A stretch of DNA of 64,000 nt from Diospyros lotus (taxonomy: Eukaryota > Streptophyta > Magnoliopsida > Ericales > Ebenaceae). The translations under genes were made by a program, and so were the position numbers. The notes beneath the pieces are model-generated. The model had not been told where the DNA came from. It searched no databases and was given only the letters and a program-made list of their open reading frames with translations. Location: NCBI RefSeq assembly GCF_014633365.1, contig NC_068340.1, positions 16,719,879 through 16,783,878 of the forward strand, in the 5' to 3' direction. The stretch's first letter is position 1. Each line of letters begins with the position of its first letter. Below, piece after piece: positions 9,203 through 21,114 of this stretch.

Positions 9203-11461
9203 TTGAGGGTAATTTGTTATTCTCTAAAATGAAGAATTAATGAGAAATAATGGATGACTAAGATGGAGGATTGGAAGCTAACATTAGTGTCTAAGAGTGA
9301 CACTTGCAAACTCTTACCTAAGAGAAAGGGAGAGATAAATTAATGCAAAAAGAAAAAGAAAATGGTCATTATAGCATTTATGAGAGGCAGGATTGTGTTG
9401 GAATAAATAAAATCCAATTGAAAATAGAAATTAGTCTCTTGAAAATGTGGAGATTTATTTAAATTGGAAAATGTTGAAAATGGTCTTTCAAAGGTTATTC
9501 TTGAAATTAGCCAAGAATTAATTAGAAATTGGATATTTTATGAGAAAGTGAGACTTGATCCAAGGGTGGAGTAGTCTTGAAATTGGAAAAGATCCAAGGG
9601 TGTAGATTTGAGTCTTCAAATGGGCATGGATTGCCAAATGGGTTTAGTAATCCAAAAGAAGAATAAGGTGGATGGTGGAGATTTAATCTCCAAAGAAATC
9701 CATGGATGTGATTTAATCTTCTATAAGCACATGGATTGTGTTTCTTTGTAGGGTGGAGATTCTATCTTCATTTTTAATCAAGGGTTGAGATTAAATAAGA
9801 CTAATAGCTTGGATTGTGCTTCTTTGGAGGGATGAGATTTGCTCTCATAAAGTTGAATACAATGGTTAGGATTTAATCTTGAAGCTATTAGATATAAAAG
9901 GAAAATGGAAGAGAGAAATTGGAAGAAGTCTTCCAATGTGAAGGAGAGGAAGAAAAAGAATAAAGGAAAGAAGAAAAGGAAAGAGAGGAAGAAAGAAAGC
10001 AAGGTAAGTCTTCATGCTTATCTTCATCTTTTAGCCTTTTGAGTCTAAGGCGTGTAACATTTAGGAATTTCTCCTTAGGTGGGGAGAAATATTTTGGCAA
10101 GGATCTTTCTTTGAAGCAAAAGATTGAAAGCTTTTAAAAGATTAAGGTAAGGGATGGCCCCCTGGGAGGGTGGCCTTGCATGCCTTGTAAGTGTTTCATA
10201 TAACTTTTGATGTGGTTGCAAGCATATACAATTTGTGTGCACTAGTGAACCTTTGGCCATAAGAAGGACTAGGAGATTGGGAAAGGGTAGGTTGTTGGCT
10301 CAACCTTGGAGGATTGTGTGGGCAAGGAAGACTATCTATACCATGCATCCATCTTGCATTTCATTATTATTTATGCTTACATTTACTTTGCATTGCACCC
10401 TTATTGAGTTTTAAAGCTCATGAGGTTTTTACCACATCTTGTAGGTCTCTCATGTGCCAAGAGAAAGGGGATTTTGCAAACTTAGAGCTTTGGAAGCATT
10501 AAGATGGATTTATAATTTTTGTAATTATATTTTGATATATGTTGTGTATGCATCATGAGGGTTGTGTAAGTCTTTTTTTTTGAAAAAAAAAAAAGGATTA
10601 TCATGTATATATTTATTGTACTTAATTTCTGAAACATTTGGGCTAAAAAACCCAAGAGAAAAAAAAAAGGAAAAACAAGGTGAAGGAAGGCAACATGCAA
10701 CAACCAGGAGTGTAGGAGGTGCGCGGGTCCTCATCTACAGCAGGCGCAGCCAGCGCCTCGCTGGGCCATGGGTGCGCTAACAGGCCCCACCAGCTAAAAA
10801 TTTTGAAAATTTGAGTTTATTGAGCCATTTTTGGAATAATTTTGGGCCCCGGAGGAATTTTTGGTGGAAATTTTGAATTTTTAAAAAAATAAAATAAGGG
10901 AGTATTTTCACTTGGAATTGGGGAATTTGATGGGTTATTTTGGAATTGTTGGCTAAGGAAGAATTTGGAGAATTTTTCGAAAAAAGAGATTTGGTCCTTA
11001 ATTTTCTATGGATTTTTGGGAAAAGAAAATGGGTTCGATGTGTGCTAAGCTATAATATTTCCTCTAAGAATCAAGACTTTGGGCTATTTTGTGAAACTAA
11101 AATTGAGACCCAAAGTATTTTAAAATGAAGGTAAATTCGACCTCGTGAGGTGTTCGTAAGTCTCAAGTTGTTGAGTGAGATGCCAACATCGTTTGGAGGG
11201 TCTGGACAAGTCGTCCTTGGCTTGTTTTGGTTTGAGTTAAAGAAGGATGATACTCACTTAGGATTTTGGAATTTTTCAATCGGTTTCCTCAAGTATTTTG
11301 TTTTTGAATCCTTGACTAAAGCAAATGGAAAGACAGGGGCTAGTGCCCACCTAGGGCATTTCTCATTGAAACATAGTCCATCCCTTTATTATTGGCTTGA
11401 GGGGTGAGCAATCCGATCTATTATTCACCACTGGCACCCATGGTGGGAGTAGGGCATTACA

Positions 11462-11975
11462 AGTAAGCCCAAAAATTATGGAAAAAATGCCAAAAATAGA
11501 GACAAATAAAATAAAGGTGTTTATGGAAAAAAATAAGGCATACTTACTTTACAAAAATTCTTGTTTATTGCACAAAAACAAGCCCTAGTAAGTGTGAACA
11601 GTACTGTGCAGGTAAACCAGCAAGGTGAGTGGTTCCTGCATATAACTTGCTTCATCTCGGCCATTTGTAGTTTCATTTCGTGTGGTTTTGTGGTTTACAT
11701 ATCATGTGTTTCCTTGGCAAAACATGTTACTTCCATCTATCATACACCACAGTGCTTGGCTAGTTGATATAGGTCATCATGTGTGATCGGGGAACGATCA
11801 CATGCTCATTGCAGTGGGGCTGGGAGTTTGGACATGATAACTAGTGGGGATGATTGCAATATCTCGACCTACCTACTGCAGGGGAAGATTTCATACTGCC
11901 TGTTGCATTCACACTCACAAAATTTTATTCTGAACACTCAGTAAGATGTTTCATATCTTATATCGACATATTCAA
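11462..11975 (+). mobile_element. LTR Z, right part, unit 1
   Basis: This is the continuation of the 6578-6786 sequence after solo LTR Y, homologous to 48599-48890 plus 51517-51750 in unit 2. It ends with a hairpin TAAGATGTTTCATATCTTA at 11942-11960. After AAACGTG at about 11975, unit 1 jumps to the 11982 segment, while unit 2 continues for about 0.9 kb, so a deletion occurred in unit 1. Confidence 0.55.
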
Positions 11976-11981
11976 ACGTGT

Positions 11982-13196
11982 TGGGTTGCCACCAAAATCA
12001 AGAGCGATTAAAAGAGTTGCATCTTGAGAGAAGAGGGTTTATTAAAGACAAACAAAGAGTTAAAGAGTTAGAAGGAGAGAAAGAATATGGTTTATCGAAG
12101 ATTTATAATTGTTAGGTGTCATCTCCTAATTTTATACTGGCTTTTTAATTGATAGGCATTGGTTTTATATACAACTCAATACTAATAACATTTATGCTGT
12201 TAATTTGAGAAATGATTAATCTTTAAATGCCAATAGTAAAATAAAATATATGAAATAACCACAAAAGTTTGTTATCCATCAATTAAACCTCCACAATTTG
12301 GGTGACCCAAGAAGTCTCTTAATTTTAATTATGTTTAAAATTAATTAATAATCAATTAAGTAATGGATTTGGGAAATCATATAAAGAAAAACAAAAGTAA
12401 TAGATTTGGACGTGGGTAAAAAGGTGAGTTTAAAATGCTTGCTAGGTGTCATCTTATGATTTCATTTCAGGTTCACTATTCAATTATAAGCTATGGTTGG
12501 GCTTGTGAATGCAACTCACAATTTAAGAAACAAATTGAAGAGAAAGGAAAAGAGAGAGAGAGAGAGATTGTGCGCGACAAAAGGCTGAGGAAGTAAGATG
12601 AGGGTTTATTGTAGAAAGAAAGCTACCAAAGATTGATCTCATCGGAGAGAAAAGCCACTGAAGAAATTGTCGATTGAAGAAGCAAAAGACGACCCTTCCT
12701 CCCCCTCAGGTGATTTCTTCCCTTTCTTTCTCTAAGATTTTGCATTATACTAGGGTTACGACCACATATGGTTGGTAGATCAAAAAGGGCTTCTCTTTCT
12801 GAAGCCTGAAATTAAACCCTATCCGAACCTGAACCATAACCAGATTAGCGACATATCGTAAAGAAAACATCAGACTCCATCATGGCTAGACTTCAAAATC
12901 TAGTGAATGGTTAATAATTTAGATTCGATTGTTATTAATTTATTCAAATTGATATGAAAGAGAATAGGTGAATTAATAGTTTTGCTTTGTTATATGTATG
13001 CTTTCGAGATCTTGTACCATGTTGCATATCCATCGTTATTCTTTTTCGATTGTGAAGTAGTTTTTTCTACAATAACTTGCCATGAATTCTTACCTTTGAA
13101 GTAATGCTATTACTTGAGTTAAATGAAAAACCTTTTTTTGTGAAAGATTTAGAAAGAACATTTCTGAAAATTGATTGACAAATATTACTTTGCCTG
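11982..13196 (+). repeat. 1.2 kb segment shared with 52664-53838
   Basis: The two copies are collinear, starting TTGGGTTGCCACCAAAA. Both have a (GA)n tract, a GA-rich stretch including an ATGAGG near 12598, and TCCCCCTCAG followed by GTGATTTCTTC (a good splice donor context) near 12709. This looks like a promoter, 5' UTR and first-intron start of a plant gene carried along with the repeat. No coding frame of note follows. It could equally be untranslated retrotransposon sequence. Confidence 0.5.
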
Positions 13197-14784
13197 AATA
13201 ATCTCACAATTTAACAAATCTAGAAAAAACTTCCTCAGAGCTTCATGCTCATAGGGAAACTTAACTAGAATCTCAACCTCACCTTGCCTTTTGTTCTAAA
13301 AGAAACTAAGTTATTAAAAATTTTTCTCATCCTCTTAATGTCTTTCCAAAACCCAATAATATTCCTTAACCAACAATCATTACTCTTTTCCAATATAATG
13401 TGAATCTCACCCCTGAAGATGATGTTACACTTGCCTGAATAATCTCACAATTTAAACTAAAACACCATAGAAAAGAAGAGAAATAGAAGAAATGTTGTGG
13501 AAGCTAAAGGGGAGAATAAGCTATGTACAAAGAAAATAAAAAAGAAAGAAAAATTCCTTCTATTTGAGCACAAAGCCAGCTATTAAACAACCTTTCCACA
13601 GTAATAACTGTTGTTTTATTGAATTTTCTTTGCTAATAGAATCATAATTCTAACTTCTGTCTTAATGGATTGGTATGAGATCAAATTCTAAACAAGTTTG
13701 CAAATTTTTTTCTTAAAAAGAATACTTTTTTGATAAATAAGTACCAAAGTAGAATCCAAGACAAGATATTTCTCAATCCAGCATACAAATTTCCATAGTA
13801 GTAGCCATAACATGTAGGGGCATAGACTCACAGGTCAACTAGCTTGTTGTTCAATCCAATATTTAGGAAATTTTGCTAAGCATTGGATAATTAAGGACAT
13901 GTTGAAAACCAATCTATATTAGATTCAAACTAACAATTTAATCAAGGATTTTAAATTAAGAAAAATTAAAAAAAAATGAACCTTTTATTGAACTTGTGTA
14001 CAAATAAACAAGAAAAGGCACAAAAAAATATAACAAAATAAAGAAATTATCAACATGTTGTTTCAATACAAACTAGAATAACATGATACAAATCAAAATA
14101 CATTTTATAAGAATATGTTTGTGGATAAAGTCTATATGTGAATTCTAAACATGTAAAATGTTGTGGGGATGTGCTACCTTTCTCCTATATTGTCGATTGG
14201 GGTTCAATTAATGCCTCAGCAGCTAGGGGGGTCTTTAATGTCATCTGCCTTTGATGACATAACCTTTACCTCTACCTAGTCCTCAAGTGCCTTTATGTCA
14301 TTGGTCCTACATTGAACCTCATGTATAACAGTGATACACCATTTGGGGTAGTTGGATGTGTCTCCAGCCTGTGTGTAGTGTTGTGATGGCATGGATAACC
14401 TTCCATCTCAATTCCTCATCATTTATATTACTTAGAGGTGCACTAACTGTGGTTACATTTACTTGGTAACTTTCTCATTGGATAATTCCTTGCAAAAGTT
14501 TCTTTGGTTTCATATCAACCTTCCACTTGGGTAATTTATAGCCACTTTGATGATTTCTCATCACACATTTCAATTGAAATTTCTAGGAATGTATGATATT
14601 GTATGGTGAAATACTTGTTCACACAATCTCCAACCTGAAGAAATACGATCACCATTTTAATGTCATAGCATTCTAACTAAATTCCCACTATATTGCTTGT
14701 TGTGTCCAGGAGTTCCTTATGTGTTCCCCCATCTTATTCTCAAATTGCTTTGTTGTTCACTAACATATATCATTGATCCTTCAT
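13197..14784. other. no recognised gene; decayed sequence between units 1 and 2
   Basis: This is AT-rich unique-looking DNA. On the minus strand, about 14320-14560 holds a protein-like stretch of about 40 codons (with NDEELRWKVIHAITTLHTGW) broken by stops. I do not recognise it; it may be the remains of a gene or transposon protein. Confidence 0.4.
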
Positions 14785-15383
14785 TGGGAATCATAGAGAT
14801 AATTAGGAGCAATTGTGGAACAGAGATCAGGAGTAGTTGTGTATTATTTATATATAATTTATAGTTATGGGAAAGTGTTGGAGTAGTGGTAACTACTATT
14901 TAAAAAACTGCTAGATAGATTTATATATGAAGTTATGCCAGATTACCAAGATTATCAAGTAAATTGTGGAAGTATTTTCTCTCATTTTCTCCCTACAACT
15001 CTCTGCTTCCCTCTCTTATTCTCTCGGCTTTCTCCTTAAAGTTCTCTATTTTCTATCTTCATTTCTTCTTCTTCTTCTTCTCCCTGTTTGTCACTAGAAA
15101 TCATAGATTAAAAACCTAGGATCTTGACAATTTGGTATGAGAGTGGTTAGTTCTCGAATTGCATCCTACAATTACAAGCCTTGAAACTATGGCAGATGGT
15201 ACTCGAATGATGCAATTAGAGGCACAAGTCCATAAGGTTAACTCCTTGGTGATAAGTTTGCAAACTCGAATGGAGGTATTGGAGGCTGTGGTGAGCGAAA
15301 GCCAAGAAGGAATGTAGTCATTGGAAAATAAGTTGGATGCCTCTATGGAAGGTTTGACTAAAAGGATGGACAATTTCCTATAA
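14785..15383 (+). mobile_element. LTR end, PBS and gag start of a decayed retrotransposon
   Basis: A stretch of about 340 bp with a pyrimidine-rich end leads to TGGTATGAGAGTGG at 15133-15146, a degenerate initiator-Met tRNA PBS (TGGTATCAGAGC). A gag-like start follows at 15189. It is replaced by copia pol sequence at about 15480. The LTR start could not be fixed. Confidence 0.5.
15189..15383 (+). pseudogene. gag N-terminal fragment
   Basis: From ATG 15189 the frame encodes MADGTRMMQLEAQVHKVNSL and continues as a heptad-rich coiled segment (LQTRMEVLEAVVSESQEGM), with one in-frame TAG at about 15318, then KRMDNFL and a stop. Short acidic coiled N-termini beginning MADGTR are typical of plant Ty3/gypsy gag proteins. 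Only about 64 codons remain. The following sequence is copia, so the element is chimeric or truncated here. Confidence 0.5.
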
Positions 15384-15510
15384 ATGTTTTCTAAGATTCC
15401 ATAAGTCTACTGGAGGATTTTTTGCCTGAGGAGCATTGAGATCCTATCTTAGAAGGTAATGGCTCAAGTCTTAAACAAACTAAAACTCATGTTGTAGAGG
15501 TAGAAAACAT

Positions 15511-16983
15511 GAATAAAGTTACTTGGAAATTAACAAAACTACTCGAGGATAATAAAGCAATTAAATGTAAATGGACATTCAAGAAGAAAGAAGGTAAATT
15601 GGAGATAAAAAGCGTGGTATAAAGTTAGACTCATAGCAAAGGGGTACAACCAGATTCCAAGTGTTGAATTTACAAACGTATTTTCTCCAGTTGTAAAACA
15701 AAGTTCCATTAAGGCACTACTTGGTATTGTGGCTACCAAGATCTTGAACTTGAATCGATGGATATCAAGACAATATTTTTACATGGGGAAGTTAGTGAGG
15801 ATATCTATATGCATCAACCAGAGGATTTTGAAGTTACAGACAAAGAAGACTATGTGTGCTGGTTAAAGAAATCTCTATATGGCCTAAAACAGTCTCCTCG
15901 ACAGTGGAACAAATGGTTTGATTTCTTTATGATTAATCATAATTTTAATAGATGCAATTATGATAATTGTGTCTATTTTAAAAGGAACAAGAACAAGTCC
16001 TTTATATATCTACTTCTATATGTTGATGATATGCTAGTAGCATTAAAAGATAAAGATAAGATAAGGAAATTGAAAACACAACTTAACAAAGAATTTGAGA
16101 TGAAAGATTTGGGAGTAGGGAAAAGATACTTAGAATGCAAATTTCAAGAGACAGGGAGGCCGGTAAATTGTATCTAAGTCAATAGGGACACATTGAGAAA
16201 GTTCTACCTAAATTTAATATGCAGAAGGGTAAACCTGTATACTCTGTTGGTGCATATTTTATACTTTCATCTAGCTTGTCTTCTCAATCAAATGATGACA
16301 TTGACAAGATGTCAAAAATTCCATACTCTAGCATAGTGGGTGGTCTTATATATATTATGGTTTGCACACACCCTGATTTGGCTCATGCAATGAGGGTGGT
16401 TAGCAGATACATGGCTAACCCTTCTAAAGAACATTAAAAGGCAGTCCAACGAATTCTCCGATATTTTATGTGGTACCGTGATGCCTATTTATAGTTCAGA
16501 AACACTAAAAGTGGAGTTATTGGTTTTATTGATTCTGATTTTACAGGTGATCCTAAGAAGAGAAGATTGCTTACTGGGTATGTATTCACCAATTGAGGTT
16601 GTGCTATTAGTTGGAAGGTTACCTTACAGTCCACCGTTGCCTTGTCTACTAATGGAGCTGAATATATGGCAATTACTAAGGCTATTAAAGAAGCCATTTT
16701 ACTTGAAGTGTTGATTGGTGAAATCAATGAGAATCTTCAAAAGAGTATGGTCTATTGTGACAATCAAAGTTTAATTTTCCTCATTGAAAATCATATGTTT
16801 CACGACAGAATAAAGCACATTGATGTGCAATATCATTTTATTTGGAATATTATTGCTTGTGAAAAAGTTACTGTGAGAAAAATTAGCACTCCTAATAATC
16901 CTATAGATATGTTAACCAAGTCCCTACCTATTGCAACATTTGAGCATTGTGTGGATTTGATTGGTATTCATCAGGGAGATTAA
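15511..16983 (+). pseudogene. Ty1/copia Pol remnant: reverse transcriptase and RNase H
   Basis: The remnant begins in RT with KAIKCKWTFKKKEGK. After a frame change near 15740 it has the hallmark blocks MDIKTIFLHGEVSEDIYMHQ, KKSLYGLKQSPRQW and the catalytic LLLYVDDML at about 16008-16034. RNase H follows, with DLAHAMRVVSRYMANPSKEH, then STNGAEYMAITKAIKEA, VYCDNQS, and the terminal DMLTKSLP block before the stop at 16981-16983. Several stops and frame changes (about 15617, 16176, 16436, 16490-16640) inactivate it. Gag, protease and integrase are missing. It is followed by a PPT and the LTR at 17056. Its last part (from about 16590) is the outer portion of the palindrome's left arm. Confidence 0.85.
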
Positions 16984-17055
16984 TTCTCTATGATTTCGTT
17001 GGAAGAAAGAATTCTATATAATTTTTTATTTGGATTTAGAGTTAAGGTGGAGATT

Positions 17056-17412
17056 TGTGATAATTATGACTCAAATTCGTAATTCATCAGTGATTTGGAT
17101 GTTGTCATATTCAATTCTGACTGAGATTTATCTCATCTAGAGAAATATCCTCTTGTCTTATCTCATCTAGAAGAATATCCTCATGAATTATCTTCTGATT
17201 AGGATAGAATTTCTTGTGTACATCTAAGAGATGATTTTAGGTCTATAAATAGGTGCCAAAGTCACTAGATTTATTTAGTAATATCTGATTAATGATATTA
17301 TGTTCTTTTTACATGTGGTTTTTCCCAATTTGGATTTTTTACGTAAAATTTTGAGTTCATTTATGTGATTGATAGTTTGATTATGGTTTGTATTTGATCC
17401 AAATTCGTAACA
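17056..17412 (+). mobile_element. Ty1/copia 3' LTR
   Basis: The PPT-like TTAAGGTGGAGATT directly precedes TGTGATAATTATGACTC. It ends TTCGTAACA. A TATA box, CTATAAATAGG, lies at about 17243-17253. It is about 357 bp, within the usual copia range. The inverted copy is at 19126-19499. Confidence 0.8.
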
Positions 17413-18078
17413 TTAAAAGATAATGAACGAAATTTTCCATCAAAAACTAAGGATGAAAGTTTTGGGGAAAATATTTTGACATAACAGAAACTAAGATTTT
17501 GCAACTTCCAAGTTTTCGCTTTTCAAGTCTTGGGCAACTTGAGATCAATTTAGAAAGGACCTTGGAAGTAATGGAAACATCCTAAAACTCTAAGGAAAGA
17601 AGCATGCTAAATCCTCCAAATCTATGAGGAGGATTAAACGTAGAGAAATGGAGTTCCAAATGTTTAAGCTAAAGACAAGCAAAACAAAAATGAAGATGGC
17701 AATTTATATGCTTCACCTCTCTAAATAAGAAGGATGAGTTCTTAGATATCATTATTTGACACAAAATGAATCAAACGATCGATCTCAAAACAACTTTTCA
17801 GTGTATACAAGGATAGTTTGAACTTGACTATTAGACCACAATGATGAAGTACAACTTGATACATTGACATGAGAGGCTCATTTTTAGGCATTGTCCTTAC
17901 TTTCCTATAGAAATCATTATTAGATACAAGTTGGGGAAGCCTCTCCCAACTATATCTCTATTTCTTTGACAAAATACTAGTCCTCACTGCATCCTCTATT
18001 GGGAAGCACATTAGAATTTTTTTTTTCTTTCACATGTGCAGAATGGTGACTGATTATGTCTAAACTTGATCTTTCCAT
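17413..18078 (-). pseudogene. F-box/LRR protein pseudogene, left arm of unit 2 palindrome
   Basis: Read from ATG 18078 on the minus strand: MERSSLDIISHHSAHVKEK, then the rest of the F-box in a shifted frame (NVLPNRGCSED is its out-of-frame reading). The middle region and a degenerate LRR segment (GGFSMLLSLEF, TSKVLSKLISSCPRLEK) end where the copia LTR terminates at 17412. It carries frame changes and stops independent of those in the facing copy. The homology is to At1g13570-like F-box/LRR proteins, which would be SCF substrate receptors. Confidence 0.75.
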
Positions 18079-18458
18079 TTTCTTTATACAATCAATCTGC
18101 AAGTTACTAGCTATTCTGTCGAGGCTTTTATACAATTTGCTAGCATAAAAGTAAAAGAACATCAAGAAGTATCCCATTATGATATATCCTTTTATAACAT
18201 CATTACTAACCCAAATCTAGAACAATATGAAGAAAAAGATAAGAATATTAGAGCAAGATTTTTGGAAACCCAGAAATCATTCACTAATAATTTTATCTTT
18301 TTCTTTATACTAATCTAGATTTAGGTTAGAGTAATGACGTTATAAAAGGATATATCATAATGGGCTACTTCTTGATGTTCTTCTAATTTTGTGCTAGGAA
18401 ATTCTATAAAAGCCTTAACAGAATAGCTAGTAACTTGCAGATTGAGAGTATAAAGGAA

Positions 18459-19144
18459 ATGGAAGGATCAAGTTCAAACATAATCAGTTACCTTCCTTTA
18501 CATGTGAACTAAAAAAATTCTAATGTGCTTCCCAATAGAGGATGCAGTGAGGACTAGTATTCTGTCAAAGAAATAGAGGTATAGCTAGGTGAGGCTTCCT
18601 CGACTTGTATTTAATAATGATTTCTACAGGAAAGTAAGGATAATGCCTAAAAATGAGCTTCTCATGGCTATGTATCAAGTTCTACTTCGTCATTAAGGTT
18701 CAATAGTCAAGTTTAAACCATCCTTGTATGTATTAAAAAGTTGTTCTGAGATCAATCATTTGATCTGTTTTGTGTTGAACAATAATATCCAAGAACTCAT
18801 CCTTCTTATTCAGAAAGGTGAAGCATATAAATTACCATATGTTTTTATTTGTGTGTGTGTGTCTTTAGCTTAAACATTTGGAACTCCGTTTTTGTACGTT
18901 TAATCCTCATCTTAGATTTGGAGGACTCAGCATGCTTATTTTCTTAAAGTTTCAATTTTTTTCCATTACATCCAAGGTCCTTTCTACATTGATCTCAAGT
19001 TTCCCAAGACTTGAAAGGATGAAGCTTGAAAGTTGCAAAATCTTCAGTTTCTGTAACCTCGAAATTTCTGCCCTAAAACTTACATCCTTAGTTTCTTATG
19101 GAAAATTTCATTCATTATCTTTTAATGCTACGAATTTAGATTGA
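18459..19144 (+). pseudogene. F-box/LRR protein pseudogene, right arm of unit 2 palindrome
   Basis: The start is ATG 18459 (MEGSSSNIISYLPLHVN). After an A-run frame change it reads KILMCFPIEDAVRTSILSKK, a clear F-box domain. The next region has NNDFYRKVRIMPKNELL, AMYQVLLRH and INHLICFVLNNNIQELIL. A GT microsatellite near 18850 shifts the frame before the LRR part: LKHLEL-like HLELRFCTFNPHLRFGG, TLISSFPRLERMKLESCK and SYGKFHSLSFNATNLD, stop at 19142-19144. At least three in-frame stops lie in the middle. It matches the N-terminal half of At1g13570-like F-box/LRR proteins, without introns of obvious kind. It is best read as a captured, decayed gene fragment. Confidence 0.85.
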
Positions 19145-19499
19145 ATATAAATCACAATCAAACTATCAACCACACAAATGAACACAAAATTTTATGTGAA
19201 AAACCCAAATAAGGAAACCACAGGCAAAAAGAATAAAATATCACTAATTGGATATTGTTACAATAAATATAGTGACCTTAGCACCTATTTATTGATCTAA
19301 AATCATCTCATAGATGTACATAGAAAATTCTATCCTGATAAAAAAATGATTTATAAGGATATTTCTCCAAATGAGATAAATCTCAATCAAAATTGAATTT
19401 GACAACATCCAAAACGCAGTCAAATTTGAAGTCCTAATCTCGATCTAGTTAGGAAACCCAATTATAGATGAATTAGGATTTTGAGTCATAATTATCGTA
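19126..19499 (-). mobile_element. Ty1/copia LTR, inverted copy, unit 2
   Basis: This is the reverse-oriented counterpart of 17056-17412. It abuts the F-box stop codon on the left, and the rc of the PPT (CTCCACCTTGACTC) lies on the right. Confidence 0.8.
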
Positions 19500-19949
19500 A
19501 ATCTCCACCTTGACTCTAAATCCACATATGGAATTATCTAGAATTTTTCTTCTAATGAAATCAAGGAGAATTAATCTCCCTGACGAATACCATCTAAATC
19601 CACCCAATGCTTGAATTTTACAATAGCTAGGGACTTAACATATGTACATGATTATCATGAGTGATGATTTTTTTCAATATAACTTCTCCACAAGTAATAA
19701 TATTCCAAATAAAATGATATTGCACATCAATGTACTTCGTTCTCTCGTGAAACATATGATCTTTAGTGAGGAAAATAACACTTTGACTATCACAATAGAC
19801 TGTATTGTTTTAAAGATTCTCACTGATTTCACCAATTAACCCTTTGATTGAGCCAAATGGCCTCTTTAATAGATTTAATAATCACCATATATTCAACTTC
19901 AATAGTAGACAGGGAAACAATAGTTCCAACTGATAACACAACCACCAAA
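19500..19949 (-). pseudogene. Ty1/copia RNase H C-terminus, inverted copy, unit 2
   Basis: Minus-strand homologue of about 16590-16983, covering the region from the residues before STNGAEYM to the final SLP block. It has more indels than the left-arm copy (for example a short deletion near 19925) and no long open frame. It ends where a TGTAATAACC LTR head begins. Confidence 0.7.
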
Positions 19950-20115
19950 TGTAATAACCTGAGTTATTAGGGCAAAGAGCAAGGTGGCTGCATGTTGTGC
20001 TCACAACAGTTATCTTCAAGAAGAGATAGAAGAATTAAGTGTGGTTCGAAGGAACTTCAAGGGAAGAAGCTAACCCAGAGAGGGTTGAAGATTAAAGGAG
20101 GTTTGAGTTAAGGGA
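19950..20115 (+). mobile_element. head of a TGTAA-type LTR, truncated by element X, unit 2
   Basis: This is the unit 2 counterpart of 2943-3108, beginning TGTAATAACCTGAG. Confidence 0.5.
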
Positions 20116-21114
20116 TGATTAGCCATCAATTTTGTAAAATCTTGTTATAATTATACTCCTATTTTAATTTTAAATTTGTTTAACTGAATTTTTATGTATA
20201 ATTTGTAGTTATATATAGATTTAGATGAAAATGAAATTTAAAAAGGAATTAGGGGTGAATTAGAAATTTTAGGAAAAAAAAAAGAAAGAGAATATTCTCC
20301 TTTAATTTTTAACAAAAGAAATTAAATTAAAAAGAATTTACAATATATATAAATATATATAATATATAATATATTATATATATTGTAATATATATAATAT
20401 ATAATTTACTATATTATATATAGTTTCATTTCACGCACAATTTCTGTATTTTAATTACTGCCATTTAATTTTTAGCATTTAAATACCTACAATTTTAATT
20501 TCTATCAATTAAATTCTATTATTTACATACTATAATTTACTTTTCTGTATTTTTATTTTCTCGCATTTTAAATTATAGTATTAAAAAATGAAGATGTGTG
20601 GCTAATAATTTTTGGGCCAAGGTGAGGATAGTGTTCAAAGCCAAAATTTCTCGAGTTAGCCGAACTTCATTGTATATGGAGGTGTTAAAATTAATTTTTA
20701 GATTTTTGCCAAACACTTGAGTTTGGATTGAGTTATATGCCTAATCCGGAACCCTCATGCCATGTATGTGGGTTGTCCAATCTGAAATATTTTCATCCCC
20801 AAACTTAAGTGTACATTATATACATTTCGATTTATGGTGTTTACTTAAGTTAAAGTCGACATGCCATGTATGTCAGTTACTAGAGTTAGAACCATCATCA
20901 TCTCAAAACGTAATCAATAACAAATGTTTTAAAATTAATTTAACCCGATGATATTGTAAGCACCCCTACTCGGATATTCCAACCACTCGGACTACCCGAA
21001 CGGGAGCGCCTACAGAAGGAGAAAGAATGAAACACAAGACAAAAACTACCCTGGCATGCATACACATGAATTAAAATAGTGGAAGCTAAGTTATACACAT
21101 GCATGCACTACGGG

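Larger units (their letters stand above)
6787..11461 (+). mobile_element. solo LTR Y, unit 1 (interrupted by LTR N)
   Basis: It starts TGTGATACTCGGTATTACA, a mutated form of TGTAATACCCGGTATTACA in units 2 and 3, and ends GGGAGTAGGGCATTACA. Flanks are GGAAA at 6782-6786 and AGTAA at 11462-11466, decayed from a GGTAA target duplication that is exact in unit 2. The TATA-like AGATATAAAAGG lies near 9890. A hairpin, TGAGTTTTAAAGCTCA, lies at 10405-10420. There are no PBS, PPT or pol sequences, so it is a solo LTR of about 2.7 kb once the nested N copy is removed. Terminal sequence and length suggest a Ty3/gypsy (Tekay/Del-like) source; this is inference. Confidence 0.75.
16590..19949. repeat. 3.4 kb palindrome: copia / F-box head-to-head inverted repeat
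   Basis: The left arm (about 16590-18242) holds copia RNase H (+), its LTR (+) and an F-box/LRR fragment (-). The right arm (18293 to about 19949) is the same in reverse: F-box/LRR (+), LTR (-), RNase H (-). The loop, 18243-18292, is only 50 nt. The arms have diverged by substitutions and small indels but stay alignable throughout. A transcript through it would fold into a hairpin of over 1.5 kb. Confidence 0.9.

Noticed and set aside
16990..17460. Solo copia LTR with its own TSD
   Set aside because: It directly follows copia RNase H and a PPT on one side and continues into the F-box fragment on the other without a target duplication. It is part of the palindrome arm.
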